A DNA stretch of 27,119 nt from Lojkania enalia (lineage: Eukaryota; Ascomycota; Dothideomycetes; Pleosporales). The stretch spans positions 62,893 to 90,011 of the forward strand of contig ML986716.1 in NCBI GenBank assembly GCA_010094045.1, given 5' to 3'. Within the stretch, counting starts at the first letter, position 1, and every line of letters begins with the position of its first letter. The notes beneath the pieces are model-generated. The model was not told the origin of the DNA. It ran no database searches and saw only the letters and a program-made list of their open reading frames with translations. Made by a program: the position numbers and the translations under genes. Shown piece after piece: positions 10,576 to 21,432 of this stretch.

Positions 10576-10767
10576 TACTACTCTTACTATAATACTCGAA
10601 TTAACTACTAGTAATAGCTATTAGCTACTAGCTAGAATATAACCGACTTGTTATAACTATAATAGAGGAAGATTTCGCTGACCTAGCTAGCCTATATAGT
10701 AGTATAGACCTAGCTTCTATAAAAACCTATATAATAGAGATATTTCTATTCTTTATATAATATCTTA

Positions 10768-12620
10768 ATATATCTTATAAACAAGCGGCCTATATAAGCG
10801 AGCGGTCTACCCTATTAACTTTTTTAACCTTTATATATATATAGCTTAACAACTAAATAATATAATAGTAATTTACAACTTACGCGATTATTCTATATAA
10901 ATTTCTATATCCTTCTAGTATATATAAGAATTATACTTAGTTTTACTATAGCAGCTACAACACGCTTTATACTATCTGCTTATATCTAATTACACCCTAA
11001 ATTAGCGTATTATAGCTCGAGTTTCCTCCTTATTATCCTTTTTAACAATAATTATCTCTTCTTATACTTTTATTAGGGTCCCTTACGTTTAAATCCGCCT
11101 TTTTTTCTACTATTTCTATTTATTACTACTTTATTCGCTTCTTAAAGGCTGATAATTTTATTATATATTAACCCGATCTAATATATTACTTTTATAGAGC
11201 CTTTCTTAAGTTAATTTAGCTTTTTAATAATAGAAACTAGTAAAAAGCTTATATCCCTTTAAATCTGATTATAAATTAATATTAATTAAGCTTCTAGCTC
11301 GCGCGCGTTACTTAGTATTTTTATTTCTTATAGAGTATTATCTTATACTAGTAGTATTAGCGTACGAAGCTTTATATTAAGCTTTAAAAGTACTGCTTCT
11401 AGATTAAACGGGACTAACCTAGCTTCTTAAAAGCTTATATAGATATTATCCTTTATAATTAATATATTAAAAGCAGCTTTAAAAGCTGGAAAGAACTTAA
11501 GTTTTATAATATAGTTAATATAATTCCGTACTAAAACTGAGATCTAATTTCTATATATACGTTTTAATAGTAAGAAGTAGCCTATATCTAGTAGCTATAA
11601 TAGGTGTAATAAATAAGCTAGTATATAGAGTAGAATAATACTCTATTCCTCGTAGAGTTTCTAGAAATTAAGTAAGTTATAGCTGTTATAGCTATTAAAG
11701 ATTAGTAGTTAATATACGCCTACTATATAATCCCTTATATATCTATAAAAGTACTTTAACTACTTAATACCGAGTTTATTTATTATTTAACTGTTCTTAC
11801 TAACTATAATAGCCTAGTTTTTAGGTATATCGTCGCCTTCGTACTAGGTAGAAAGATAGTAGTAGCTAGTAATAATAATAAAGGGTGGGAGCGTCTAGCT
11901 AGTAGTATTAATCCTATAAATTACTAAAATCCATTTATAATTACCTAATTAAATTACCTTTAGTTAATTATATATCTCTATACCTATAATAACTAGTTAT
12001 AATAAGATAGCGTCTATTTAAAAGCTAGATTCGTCGAAGTTATATATATCCTCGTCTATAATACTATATTTCTTCTTAGTATATTATATAAGCTTAAACT
12101 AGCCTTTAATTACTTTAGGATTTTCGTATAGAGCTCTCTAGCAATTATAAGGCCGATTTAGGCGTGTCTTAAGCTTAGGAGTACGTCTAATAAAGTTCCT
12201 AAGCTAATATATACTAATCTAGCCTATACCGCGCTTAATAAGTAAGCTATTAGTTATATCTTATATAGTAGTTAAGGTAAGCGTAAATCCTCGCGAATCC
12301 AGGTTAAGTATATATTAAATAATAACCTTCTCTTTAAGTTTTATTAGTCTCTTTAAGTTAGGCTTATAATTATACTATAAGTAGATTCTAGTATATTATT
12401 AGTATATAGTTGTTTAAATTATATTAAATATTAAAACAGCGCGTCTTTCGCTATTTATTTAGCCTCTTTTAGTAGCTGAGAAGGCTAAATTTACTTAATT
12501 CTCGTTTTAGGCTATATTTTTATTATTTCATCGTTATATCGTTGTTAAAAGCTTAGGTGTCGTGTTTTAGTAATAGGGTGGACCGCTCGCTTATATAGGC
12601 CGCTCACTTATAAGGTATAT
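10768..12620 (-). mobile_element. pogo-3: Fot1/pogo-type transposon remnant, inverted
   Basis: A 1853-bp copy of the pogo-1/pogo-2 subfamily in the opposite orientation. Left end ATATATCTTATAAACAAGCGG and right end CGCTCACTTATAAGGTATAT are flanked by TA (10766-10767, 12621-12622). Its terminal boxes are less mutated than in pogo-2, with AAGCGAGCGG intact at about 10796-10805. It is separated from pogo-2 by only 192 bp. Confidence 0.9.
10890..12460 (-). pseudogene. pogo-3 transposase, RIP-broken
   Basis: Read leftwards. DNA-binding region near 12200-12400. The first catalytic block is still NFDESSF-like with Asp kept (codon complement at 12033-12035). The second is LIFNSYNS with Asp lost (about 11690). 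The third is LLDIG with Asp kept (about 11590). The C-terminal basic tail and knuckle lie near 10930-10990. Stops occur at many Gln and Trp positions. Among the three subfamily members this copy keeps the most catalytic residues. Confidence 0.85.
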
Positions 12621-12622
12621 TA

Positions 12623-12900
12623 ATATTTATATATAGTATATAGTAATAGAGTTAACTACTTAAAGTATAATTAACTAACTATATATAAGCGTTTATAATA
12701 ATATACTAGCAGTATTTAGGTTAGTAATATAATAACTACCTAACGTTAAGAGAAATAAAAACTATTTAAAGATATCTACTATATTATAAAGTTAAATTAT
12801 AATAACTTAAAGGCTATAAGCCCGAAAAGAAACTATAGTATAGAAAGTATAGAAATAGAAGACTTATATTATATAGATATAATATAAGCTAGTTGTAGTT
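12623..12900. other. Unassigned AT-rich stretch between pogo-3 and Gypsy-3 gag
   Basis: About 280 bp with no motif I recognise. By position it could hold the rest of the Gypsy-2 LTR and the 5' LTR or leader of Gypsy-3, but I could not match it to the DNA after the Gypsy-3 polypurine-like tract at 18648-18660. Confidence 0.5.
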
Positions 12901-12939
12901 AGAACTAACTTAGCTAAAGCTAAATAATAAATATAAGCT

Positions 12940-13700
12940 AAGATAGCCTTATTAAGAAAGTTTAATAGTAAGAAAGAATATATTAACCCTTTTCTTATAT
13001 TAAAAGAACTATACTTTAGGTTTAATAGTATAACCTTCCTCCTAAATAAGAATAAGATCTTAGCTATAATAATAAATATAGAAAAAACACTACTAGTATA
13101 AGCCGAACTATTTATAGTAGACTAGCTAGAGAATAGAGGTAATATAAAGAAGACTAGAAAATCTATAGATAAACTCTTTAAGAGTTAGAAAGGATTTAAA
13201 AATAAGGTCTAAAATATTTTTAGAGAAGTAGACGTAGAATAGAAAGTATAATAGAAGTTATTAAAGCTAACTTAAATTAAAAGGGTAATAGATTATACCG
13301 CAGAATTTTAAAGACTTAGTCCTAGACTAGTATAGAACGATAGTATATTAGTAGGAATCTTCTATAAAGAGCTTAAGGATAAGGTTAAAGATAACTTAAC
13401 TAGAGAAAAAAGGTTAACTAAACTATTAGAAATAATTAAATTAGTAGTTAGAATTAACAACTATTAATATAAGTAGGAGATAGAAAAATAATCTTAGCTA
13501 TAAATATTCGTACTAACTAAGAAGGAAAGTAAGATAGTGCTATAGAATAGTAATCTAATAGTCCTTAGAAAAGTTAAAAAGGATAAGAGAAAGAACTACT
13601 AATAATTAAGGATAAGTAATCTTAAGAAAGAAAGGCTTAAAAAAGAAGCGTATCTTCTATATAGATAAAAAGAATACTACGTAAAAGAATATCTAGATAA
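12940..13700 (+). pseudogene. Gypsy-3 gag with zinc knuckle
   Basis: A retrotransposon gag domain spans about 12940-13480: FNSKKEYINPFLILKELYF, then AELFIVD-LENRG, FKNKV-NIFREVDVE, the RVIDYTAEF-RLSPRLV block and FYKELKDKVKDNL near the end. These match the usual fungal gag order. At 13651-13692 a CCHC knuckle follows, with its cysteines now Tyr (YLLYR-KEYYVKEY). Stops replace Gln and Trp codons. The start codon is not identifiable. Confidence 0.82.
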
Positions 13701-14640
13701 GAAGAAAAAAGCCTAAGTAATAATCGCACAACCTACTAATAGATACTAATAACTAATATAGATAATAGATACTAGATATACTATTTTATAAAAGAAAGAA
13801 GCAATTATTAGCTATAGCTAAGAAGGGTAGTAGTAGTTATTAGATATATAGAATATCTACTAGGTATACTAAAACTCGATAGTATACTAATCCTTAATAG
13901 AATAGAGTAAAAGAAATACTAGATCTATAATAAGATTTATTAGGTAAAACTATACTCCTAGAAATATTAGAATATACCGTTTAATAAATTGATATTCTAA
14001 GATAGCTAGGACGTGTTAGAAGCTATAGTAAAATCCGCAAGAAGAATTATAGATAAAGAAATATTTAAGTATATATAGAAAATCTACTAAAGCTACCCTA
14101 GAGAAAAGGTAAAAGGTAAAAAAGGGAAATATATACTACCCTATAAAAATAGTTGTAAAAAAGATTAGGTAAGCTATTACTAGAACAATTACTTAATATA
14201 TAAGAATATAAAGATAAAGTTAGAAGTATAACTAAGACTAGATATATAACTATTATCTAGAATCTTACTATCTTAAGATAAGATAGAGAATTATATAGAA
14301 AACAAGTACTATTAGATTTATAGAAATCTACTTTATCTTATAATAAAGTATTTATACCAGCTTAGTAAAATTGTTATAGAAGTTAAAGAGCTAAAAAAAC
14401 TAGTCTTAAAAGTAAGAGAAATATAGGAAGATATTAGAAGATAACTTAATATTATAGCTTGTAAGATAATAGGAGTAAGTATACTTAAAGAGGAGAAACG
14501 TCCTAAGAATAATATGTAGTTAGATACTAATACTACTAAAATATATTTAGAGTACTTAAATAGTAAAGATTAGATAAAGATTACTAACTAATTAAATAGT
14601 AATAGTATTTCTTAGAATAGAAGTATAAGATATATAGTAA
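13700..14640 (+). other. Gypsy-3 linker of about 300 codons, function unknown
   Basis: Between the zinc knuckle and the protease lies about 940 bp that I cannot assign to a domain. Reading frames are lysine-, glutamate- and leucine-rich and broken by stops, and the best frame seems to change, so small indels are likely. It is longer than the usual gap between gag knuckle and protease in Gypsy elements. It may be a spacer, a second gag-like module or an older insertion. Confidence 0.5.
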
Positions 14641-16750
14641 ATAGGTAAAAGCTACTTACGTTTAAGAACTATAGATAAAGTATAATATAGATAGATATCT
14701 ATTATATAAAAGGGAGAAGAAGAAAGTAGAGTTCTTCTCATCTTAGTTAAAAAACTAAGTAGCTCCTAAAGCGATAACTATACTAAAGAACTAGGTAGAA
14801 AAGCTGTTAGAAGGGTTACTAGTATAATACCTTTATATATAGTACTCTAAATAGAGTTTAATAGAAAGAAGCTTAAAGTACTACTTAATAGTAGAGTTTT
14901 AGATACGTTTATATCAGTATAATAGGTTTATAAGAATAATATAGAATAGAGGGAAAAGAAAGTATTTTATACTATATATTTAGTAGACGATAAGCTAATA
15001 GACTATAATAGAGGAGATATACTAATAGAAACTAAGAAACAAGCGCTTAATATTATAAGATATACTAATATAAGAAGTATTAATATTATAAACCTAGGAA
15101 AATTTAATATATTACTAGATATAGACTAGCTAGCTAAATATAATTCTAGAGTAGATTAGTAGTAAGGGATAGTTTATAAGCTATAGAGTAGATTTAGAGT
15201 AGAACTAGTAGTAGGATAGTATAGAATAAAATATTCTTTAGGTCTACAGTTAATATAGAGAGTATTAGTAGCTATAATAGCTAGATATTTTAAAAAGATA
15301 AAGTAGATACTAGAAATTATTATAGTTTAGAAAGTATATAAAGAACTATAGAATAAAAATATGTTTTAAGAAATCTAGGAAGATTATAGCGAATTTATAG
15401 GGCTATATAAAGAAGTAGAAAATAGAGAATTATTTAAATATTAAAAATATAACTATAAAATTATTATAGAAGATAAAGGAAAATTAAAACCTAGTCTAAT
15501 ATACAATCTAAATAGAAAATAAAGAGAAGAACTTAGAAAGTATATCTAAAAGAATTTAGTAAGGGGATTTATACAACTAAACTAGAGTAAAATAGTATTA
15601 CTAATATTATTTATACTTAAAAAAAATAGTAAACTAAGATTATACGTTAACTACTAATAGTTAAATAATATAACTAAGAAAAATAGATATCTATTATCTA
15701 GGATAATAGAATTTATAAGTTAATTATAAAGAGCTAATTAATTTATAAAGTTTAATATAAGAGAAGGATATTATTAAATTTAGATAAAGAATGGTTATAA
15801 ATAGAAAATAGTATTTAAAATAAGAGAAGAACTCTTTAAATATCTAGTAATACTATTTAGACTTATAAATATACTAGTAACCTTCTAGATAGTAATAAAT
15901 AATATATTAAGAGAATATTTAAATATATTTATAATAGTATATCTAGATAATATTCTAGTCTATATAAATAGATTACTAAGAGAGTATAAGGAATATATTA
16001 GAAAAGTATTAGCGAAACTATAAGAATATAAGTTATTTATAGTTCTAGAAAAATACGAGTTTTATAAAATTAAAATAGGGTTCCTAGAATTTTAGATATC
16101 TAGAGACGGTATTAAAATAGAATAAGAAAAGGTTAAAGTAATGCTAGAATAGCTAGTATCTACTTTAGTTAAATAAGTCTAATCCTTCTTAAACTTCGCG
16201 AATTTCTATAGGAAATTTATAAGTAGATATTCTAGAGTAGTAGTACCTTTAATAGAGATTACTAAGAAGGAAAAAGAGTTTAAATAGTAAAAAGTATAAT
16301 AAAAAGCTTTTAAAGAATTAAAAGCTTACTTTACCTTAGTATTAATATTAAGAATACTAGATCTAGAGAAGTAATTCCGAGTAGAAACTAATACTTTAGA
16401 TAAGGTAATAGGCGCTTACTTAAGTTAGTAAGATAAAGATAGAAAGTAGAAGCTATAAGCCTACTTTTTAAAGAAAATAAAACTAGAAGAACTTAATTAT
16501 AATATATATAATAAAGAGTTGTTAGTAATCATTAAGGCGTTAAGAGAATAGCGAGTATATTTAATAGAAACTAAATATCTATTTAAAGTCTAGACAGATT
16601 ATAAAAACCTTATATACTTTATAATAATTAATAAACCTATAGGAAGATAAATATAATAGGTAGAATAGTTAGTAGACTATAACTTTAAGATAATATACTG
16701 GAAAGGGTTAGAAAATATAGCTATAGACGTACTAAGTTGTAGAATTAACT
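14640..16750 (+). pseudogene. Gypsy-3 protease, reverse transcriptase and RNase H
   Basis: Protease: the active DSG triad is now Asn-Ser-Arg at 14887-14895, followed by LDTFIS, with the closing LLDIDWLAKYNSRVD block at about 15113-15160. RT from about 15430: KLKPSLIYNLNRKQREELRKYI, then KNLVRGFI, LRLYVNY, a decayed F-IREGYY block, and the catalytic box as VYLDNILVY at about 15937-15963 (YLDD expected). RNase H: FRVETNTLDKVIGAYLS near 16378, NYNIYNKELLVIIKALRE near 16495 and the V-TDYKNLIYF block near 16590-16623, closing at DVLSCR near 16740. Asp-to-Asn and Gly-to-Arg changes plus stops disable all three enzymes. Confidence 0.88.
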
Positions 16751-16979
16751 ATATAACTAAAGAAAAATACGAAAGAGACGTAATTCTAAGATAGAAATTA
16801 GATAGATCTCTTATATATAACTATCTATAAGTCGCCTAAGTTATAAAACTAGTTATACTAGAATAAACTTAATAATAAAAGTTAAGGAATATATAGATAG
16901 TAGAGTAATATCTAATAAATAGCGAAGAAGTAAAAGTAATTAAAAATGCAACTTAGAAATAAGTATATATATACTTATA

Positions 16980-18240
16980 TATATAATAGTAGATAATAAA
17001 AGAACTATATAAATTACTAGAATAGGAATACCTAGGAGTAGTAGAAATAGAGTAAAAGCTAAAGAAGAGCTTTACTCTTACTAATATAAGAAAGAAAGTA
17101 TAAAATATACTCTACAAGTATTTAGAATACGGAAAGAATAAGACTATAAAATATAAGCTTTATAAATTCTTATAACTATTAGAAGTACCTAAAAAACTAT
17201 AGAAATAGATTATAATTAATTTTATAACTAAGTTACTAGAATTAGTAGAACTAAGATTAGAATAAAGATATAATATAATTATAAATATAGTAGATTAACT
17301 AATAAAGTATATATACTTTAAACTAGTATTAGAAATAATAATAGTATCTAAACTAATATATAAATTATTATATATAGTATTTATAGAGTATAGAGTTCTA
17401 AAGTATATTACTTTAGATAGAGATAAATTATTTATATCTAAATACTAGTAAGAATAGATTGAAAAAATAGAAATCTAATAATAGATATTAACTAGTTTCT
17501 ACTTATAGATAGACGGTTAGATAAAACGAGTTAATTAGAACCTAGAAATATATTTAAGAATATATATTAATAAATAATAGAATAACTAGGTCGAATTATT
17601 ATCTATAATATAAATAGCTTATAATAGAACAACCTAAAGTACTATAGAGATAATACCTTTTAAAGCTAACTATAAATAGAAAACTGTTATATATTAGAAA
17701 TAGAATAAGAAGGAATTTCCAGTTCTACTAGTAGATTAGAAAGCTAAAGAAATAAAAGAAATCTACAATTAGCTTAAGGAAAAGATTTAGTTAAAAAACC
17801 TTAAGATAGTAAAATAAGCTAATAAGTTAAGAGTTAAAGAACTAACCTTTAAAAAGAGGGGTAAAGTTTTCTTATTAATAAAAAACTTAAAGACTAAAAG
17901 ACCTATAAAAAGCTAGATTATAAGAGAATAGAACTATTTTTAATTAAAGAATAGATTGGACCTATAAATTTTAAATTAAAGCTACTAAGTAATATAAAAA
18001 TATACCCGGTATTTTATAAGTTAAAACTAGAACTAGTACTAAATAATATACTACTATAAGAAACTATAGATATAGATCTAGAATAGAAATATAAGGTAGA
18101 ATATATACTAGTAAAAAGGTAGTTTAGATATTAGTAGAAATATCTAGTAGGGTAGAAGGGATACCTATAAGAGAAAAGTTTATAAGAACTAGTATAAAAT
18201 CTAACTAACTATACTATAAAGCTAAAGGAGTTTTACTAGA
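16980..18240 (+). pseudogene. Gypsy-3 integrase and chromodomain
   Basis: The zinc-binding region lies at about 17000-17180 with its second half recognisable as YLEYGKNKTIKYKLY, where CLECGKNK is expected. The catalytic core starts with IIINFITKLLELVE at about 17208 (first Asp now Asn), has YITLDRDKLFISKY at about 17400-17445 with Asp kept, and NLEIYLR near 17540. A chromodomain-like segment at about 18081-18240 reads YKVEYILVKR, YLVG-KGYL and LTNYTIKLKEFY. The integrase would insert the cDNA and the chromodomain would steer it to heterochromatin. Many stops. Confidence 0.85.
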
Positions 18241-18299
18241 AGACTAGAATAATAGGTTATTAAGTAAAGCCTAGTTAAAAAGTAATAGTAGTAGTAATA

Positions 18300-18597
18300 T
18301 AGAAGGAGCCTCTTATATAGAACTCGGAGTGGTAGTAGAAAACGCTTTAGAACTAGTAGACTTCTTCTCCTCTTCCTCTAACTTCTCTTATTCTTCTATT
18401 AATTTCACCTCTTATTTTCTAAGATTTAGACTATACTCCTCTAAGAAATAGACGCGCTTTTTAGTATATTCTAAATAAGAAAGAGTAGTATAATAATAGT
18501 ATATAGATTTCTTAAGATAATAAATCTCCTCTTTTTGAGTAGCTATAAAATCTCGATAGATAGAGGCGGACTTCTTATCGGCGAAGAGCACCCTTAG
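18300..18597 (-). pseudogene. Antisense coiled-coil-like frame at the 3' end of Gypsy-3
   Basis: The minus strand holds 61 codons without a stop (18415-18597) beginning RVLFADKKSASIYRDF, then KEEIYYLKK and LEYTKKRVYFLEEY, and continues for about 40 more codons with three stops of RIP type (an EKLEEEEKK run, then a Ser/Thr-rich tail). The heptad-like Leu/Tyr spacing and charge pattern suggest a coiled coil. It lies downstream of the Gypsy-3 chromodomain in the opposite sense. It could be an extra antisense gene of the element or part of a different buried element. I do not recognise the family. Confidence 0.4.
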
Positions 18598-18660
18598 TTA
18601 GAGAAAGATTATAAGATAGATTCTAAGAAAAATACTCTCTATATATAGAAGAAAGGGTAG

Positions 18661-19450
18661 TATTACTATAATAGTTATAGTTTATAGACTAGCAGTTTAA
18701 ATAATAGTAAGATAGATCTATTATAACACCTAAAGAAAAGATTAAGTAACTAGTATAATAGTTATAGGCAAATATATTTTCGTATTAAACCTTTAGTATA
18801 GTAGAAGGAAAAAAGGAAGAAAAATAGAACTATACTTATAAGTTAAGCGGGACCTACCGGAATATATAAAGTACTAACCCTAGAATAGAAAAATATAGAT
18901 ATAACGCTATAGTATACCTATATAAAATATGTTAGAAGCTAAAATAGACTACTAGAAATAGTAAGATACTACACCTATATAAAATAGATAAGGTAATAGA
19001 TTAAAGAGCTTTAGGATAAACTTATAGAAGAGGAAGTAGATATTATAAATATAGAATACTAAGAAGTACTACTTCTATAGCTAGAGTTTAATCTAATATT
19101 AGCTACTATATAGGTCGACTTAAACGAGGACTAATAAAGTAATAATAGGCAGACGTATATTATAGACCAACTATTAGATAGTAAGTAGTAGGACTATAAG
19201 AACTGGGGAGATAATTAATTAGATAATAAAGTATAGTACAACCTATATATATAATAATAGTAGAAGTATTAGGTATAGTAGAATAGACCTAATAGACCTA
19301 ATAGACCTAATAAACTAGGCTTAACAGTCTTAAACCTCTCTATATAAGTTAATAGATTTCTTTTATAAATAGAGTTCTATATAGTTATTCTTATAGATTT
19401 ATCTTATTACTATATTAGACTTCTAAGAATATATTTAATATATTTAAAGA
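18661..19450. other. Unassigned decayed DNA with a short tandem repeat
   Basis: No recognisable domain on either strand. By position the first part may be the Gypsy-3 3' LTR, as TATTACTATAATAG follows the purine tract, but there is no second copy to confirm it. A plus-strand frame around 19000-19330 is Gln/Asn-rich, but I cannot assign it. Gypsy-4 homology fades in at about 19450-19550. Confidence 0.5.
19282..19317 (+). repeat. 9-bp tandem repeat AATAGACCT, three perfect units plus one degenerate
   Basis: Units at 19282-19290, 19291-19299 and 19300-19308 are identical, and 19309-19317 (AATAAACTA) is a decayed fourth. In one frame it would encode Asn-Arg-Pro repeats. It sits in the unassigned stretch left of Gypsy-4. 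Confidence 0.85.
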
Positions 19451-21432
19451 ACCGGCAACTCTTATACTCTTTCTTTACTAAAACTTCTATCTCTAACTAA
19501 TCTAATATAAATAAAGCTCTAGTATATATACGACTACTACAGTAGTTATTATATATACTAGTAGTATATAAGTTAGTAATATAGAACTTATACTTATCTA
19601 TATTAAGCTGTAAACTATTCGCTTTTAAAGCTTTAAAAACTAGCTAGATATACTACTTATAATCCTTTAAATTCTTATTAAATATTGGAATATTATTAAT
19701 AAGGGTAGTATAAAATATATTAAAGTATAATCTAAATATATTATTTATATAGTACTAGAATATACTTAAAGTATTAACTAGATTAAAAGATATTACTAGG
19801 TATTTAAATAGTTTATAGTATATATAGAAGGTAGTCTTCTATTTATCTTTTTTAGCAATTCTTAGCTTATTAAACGCGATAATAATATCGAGTTTTATAT
19901 AGTACTTAGCCTTACTAAATTAGATTAATATCTTTTAAATTAGTATATTTAAGTATTAGTTCTTAATAGTAATAGCGTTTAGAGTTTTATAATTTATATA
20001 GAATTAGAAACTATCTTTAGATTTCTTTATAAAAATTATAGATATAGCTACTAGTAATAAACTTAACGTGCTCTATAAGCGAGCGGCTACTATAAGTAAG
20101 TAGCTATTCTACTACCTATACTAGGCTTCGCACGCAACTCTCTTAATAATACTATAGTATATTAATTAGATATTCTAGTAGAGGATTATTAAGTTCTTTT
20201 TTCGCCTAATTAGCAGGTATAAATATTATAGCCAGCTGTTTTATAGCGTACGCAACGCTGTACGCACTGTATACTATTTAGTACTAATAGCTCCTGCCAA
20301 CGCCTTTTACCTCCTACTATACTAGTAGCAGCCTTTTCAAGTCTCTATTTAATTAATAGAGTATCTCCTTCCTATATACGTTTCTTTTAACGCCCCCTAC
20401 GCTTTATAAGATTCTTTATAGCCTGCTCTAGAGTAGCTGTTTAGCTTCGTTATAAGGTATTAAGGTAATCTATTTTTTAATAGCCTTTATAAAGCTACTC
20501 TACTATCTTAAGTAGAGTAGAAGATAACGAATTCTAATAGCTTTAAATATAATTATAGAGCAGCTGCTTCTATATATTAAATTCGTAAGGATTATAGGGT
20601 ATCTTAGCCTTCTAGATAGTTATAGCTTCTAACTCTAGTATAGGTGTTTAAAGTTTAATATTTAGTTATAAGAGGATTATATCTAATTTAAATAGAACTA
20701 GATTTATAGCTCGGAAGCCTATATAAATATTATCCTTTATAATCGCTTTCTTAAAAGCTACTCTAAAGGCTAGTAGAAAGAATAGCTTATTAATATAGTT
20801 AATGTAGTAATAAATTAGCCAGCTAATCTCAGTTCTATATACGCGCTTTAATAGTAAGAAGTAGCTAATATTAAGAGCTTATAGGATATATAAGGCGTAT
20901 ATAGATATATAGAGAGCTATAATCCTATTCTACTTATAGAGAAACAGGAATTCGATAGAGTAGTAGCTCTTATAGCTATCGAATATAGGTAGCTACTATC
21001 TACTAATTAAACGACCTTTTATATATAAATTAAAGTACTTTATCTACTTAATTCTATACTTATATATTATCTATCTATTCTTACTAATACTAATTATCTA
21101 ATCTTTTAGTAGATCTTTATTATATTAGATTATCTGATAATGTTTTATCTTAAGGATAATATATAGTAGAATTATCTAACTAGCTATACTAACTCCTTAA
21201 ATAACTATAACCTATTCTTAATTATCTAGCTATATAGCTTTTAGCCTATTATATTATTCTATACCTATAATAACTATATTACTAGTTATTACTTCTATCT
21301 AAAAGTCTATCTTATTAAAATTGAAGATATTCTTAGGTACAATCCTATATTTCTCAATTATAGCCTTAACTAGATTAAACTATCTAGCTATAAAATTTAG
21401 ATCTTCGCATTTTACTTATTAATAATCGTATA

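Larger units (their letters stand above)
3627..10767 (+). mobile_element. Gypsy-2: chromodomain Ty3/Gypsy remnant, 3' part, multiply interrupted
   Basis: Plus-strand Gypsy element missing its 5' half (gag, protease and RT start), apparently because Gypsy-1 inserted in the RT. Visible in order: RT core, RNase H, integrase HHCC region, integrase core, chromodomain, a polypurine tract at about 8678-8688 (AAAAGGGAG), and the start of a 3' LTR. It is split by a 126-bp LTR-like element carrying pogo-1 (5387-7498) and by pogo-2 (8724-10575). Removing these rejoins the frame. The RT shares long blocks with Gypsy-4 on the other strand, so both belong to one family. Its right edge is uncertain. Pogo-3 begins at 10768 and I cannot tell whether LTR sequence continues after it. 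Confidence 0.85.
8691..10767 (+). repeat. Gypsy-2 3' LTR portion, split by pogo-2
   Basis: After the chromodomain and about 340 bp of AT-rich 3' untranslated DNA (8346-8688, TAGTATAGTACTA-like runs, no gene), a purine tract AAAAGGGAG is followed by TATTATAATAATACCGCG, a probable TGTTATAATA LTR start. The segment 8691-8723 is interrupted by pogo-2 and resumes at 10576-10767. No second LTR copy is in the window for comparison, so the LTR call rests on position after the polypurine tract. It may continue beyond pogo-3. Confidence 0.45.
12900..18660 (+). mobile_element. Gypsy-3: near full-length chromodomain Ty3/Gypsy remnant
   Basis: The longest uninterrupted element here. Domain order on the plus strand is gag, zinc knuckle, long unassigned linker (13700-14640), protease, RT, RNase H, integrase and chromodomain, ending in a purine-rich tract (GAAGAAAGGGTAG, 18648-18660) that could be the polypurine tract. 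It is a different family from Gypsy-1 and Gypsy-2. The sense strand is strongly A/G-rich. RIP stops occur in every domain. No paired LTRs were recognised at its ends, so the outer limits are approximate. The lack of nested insertions suggests a later arrival than Gypsy-2 and Gypsy-4. Confidence 0.85.

Noticed and set aside
3627..18240. Genes using a variant code in which TAA and TAG encode glutamine
   Set aside because: Many in-frame stops do sit at expected Gln positions, but others sit at Trp positions, and catalytic Asp, Gly, zinc-binding Cys and His are also replaced in the pattern of C-to-T and G-to-A. Mutation explains all of these together.
18661..18728. A 68-bp LTR-like unit starting TATTAC and ending ATAACA
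   Set aside because: The ends resemble LTR termini, but no target duplication or second copy was found, and AT-rich DNA yields such ends by chance.
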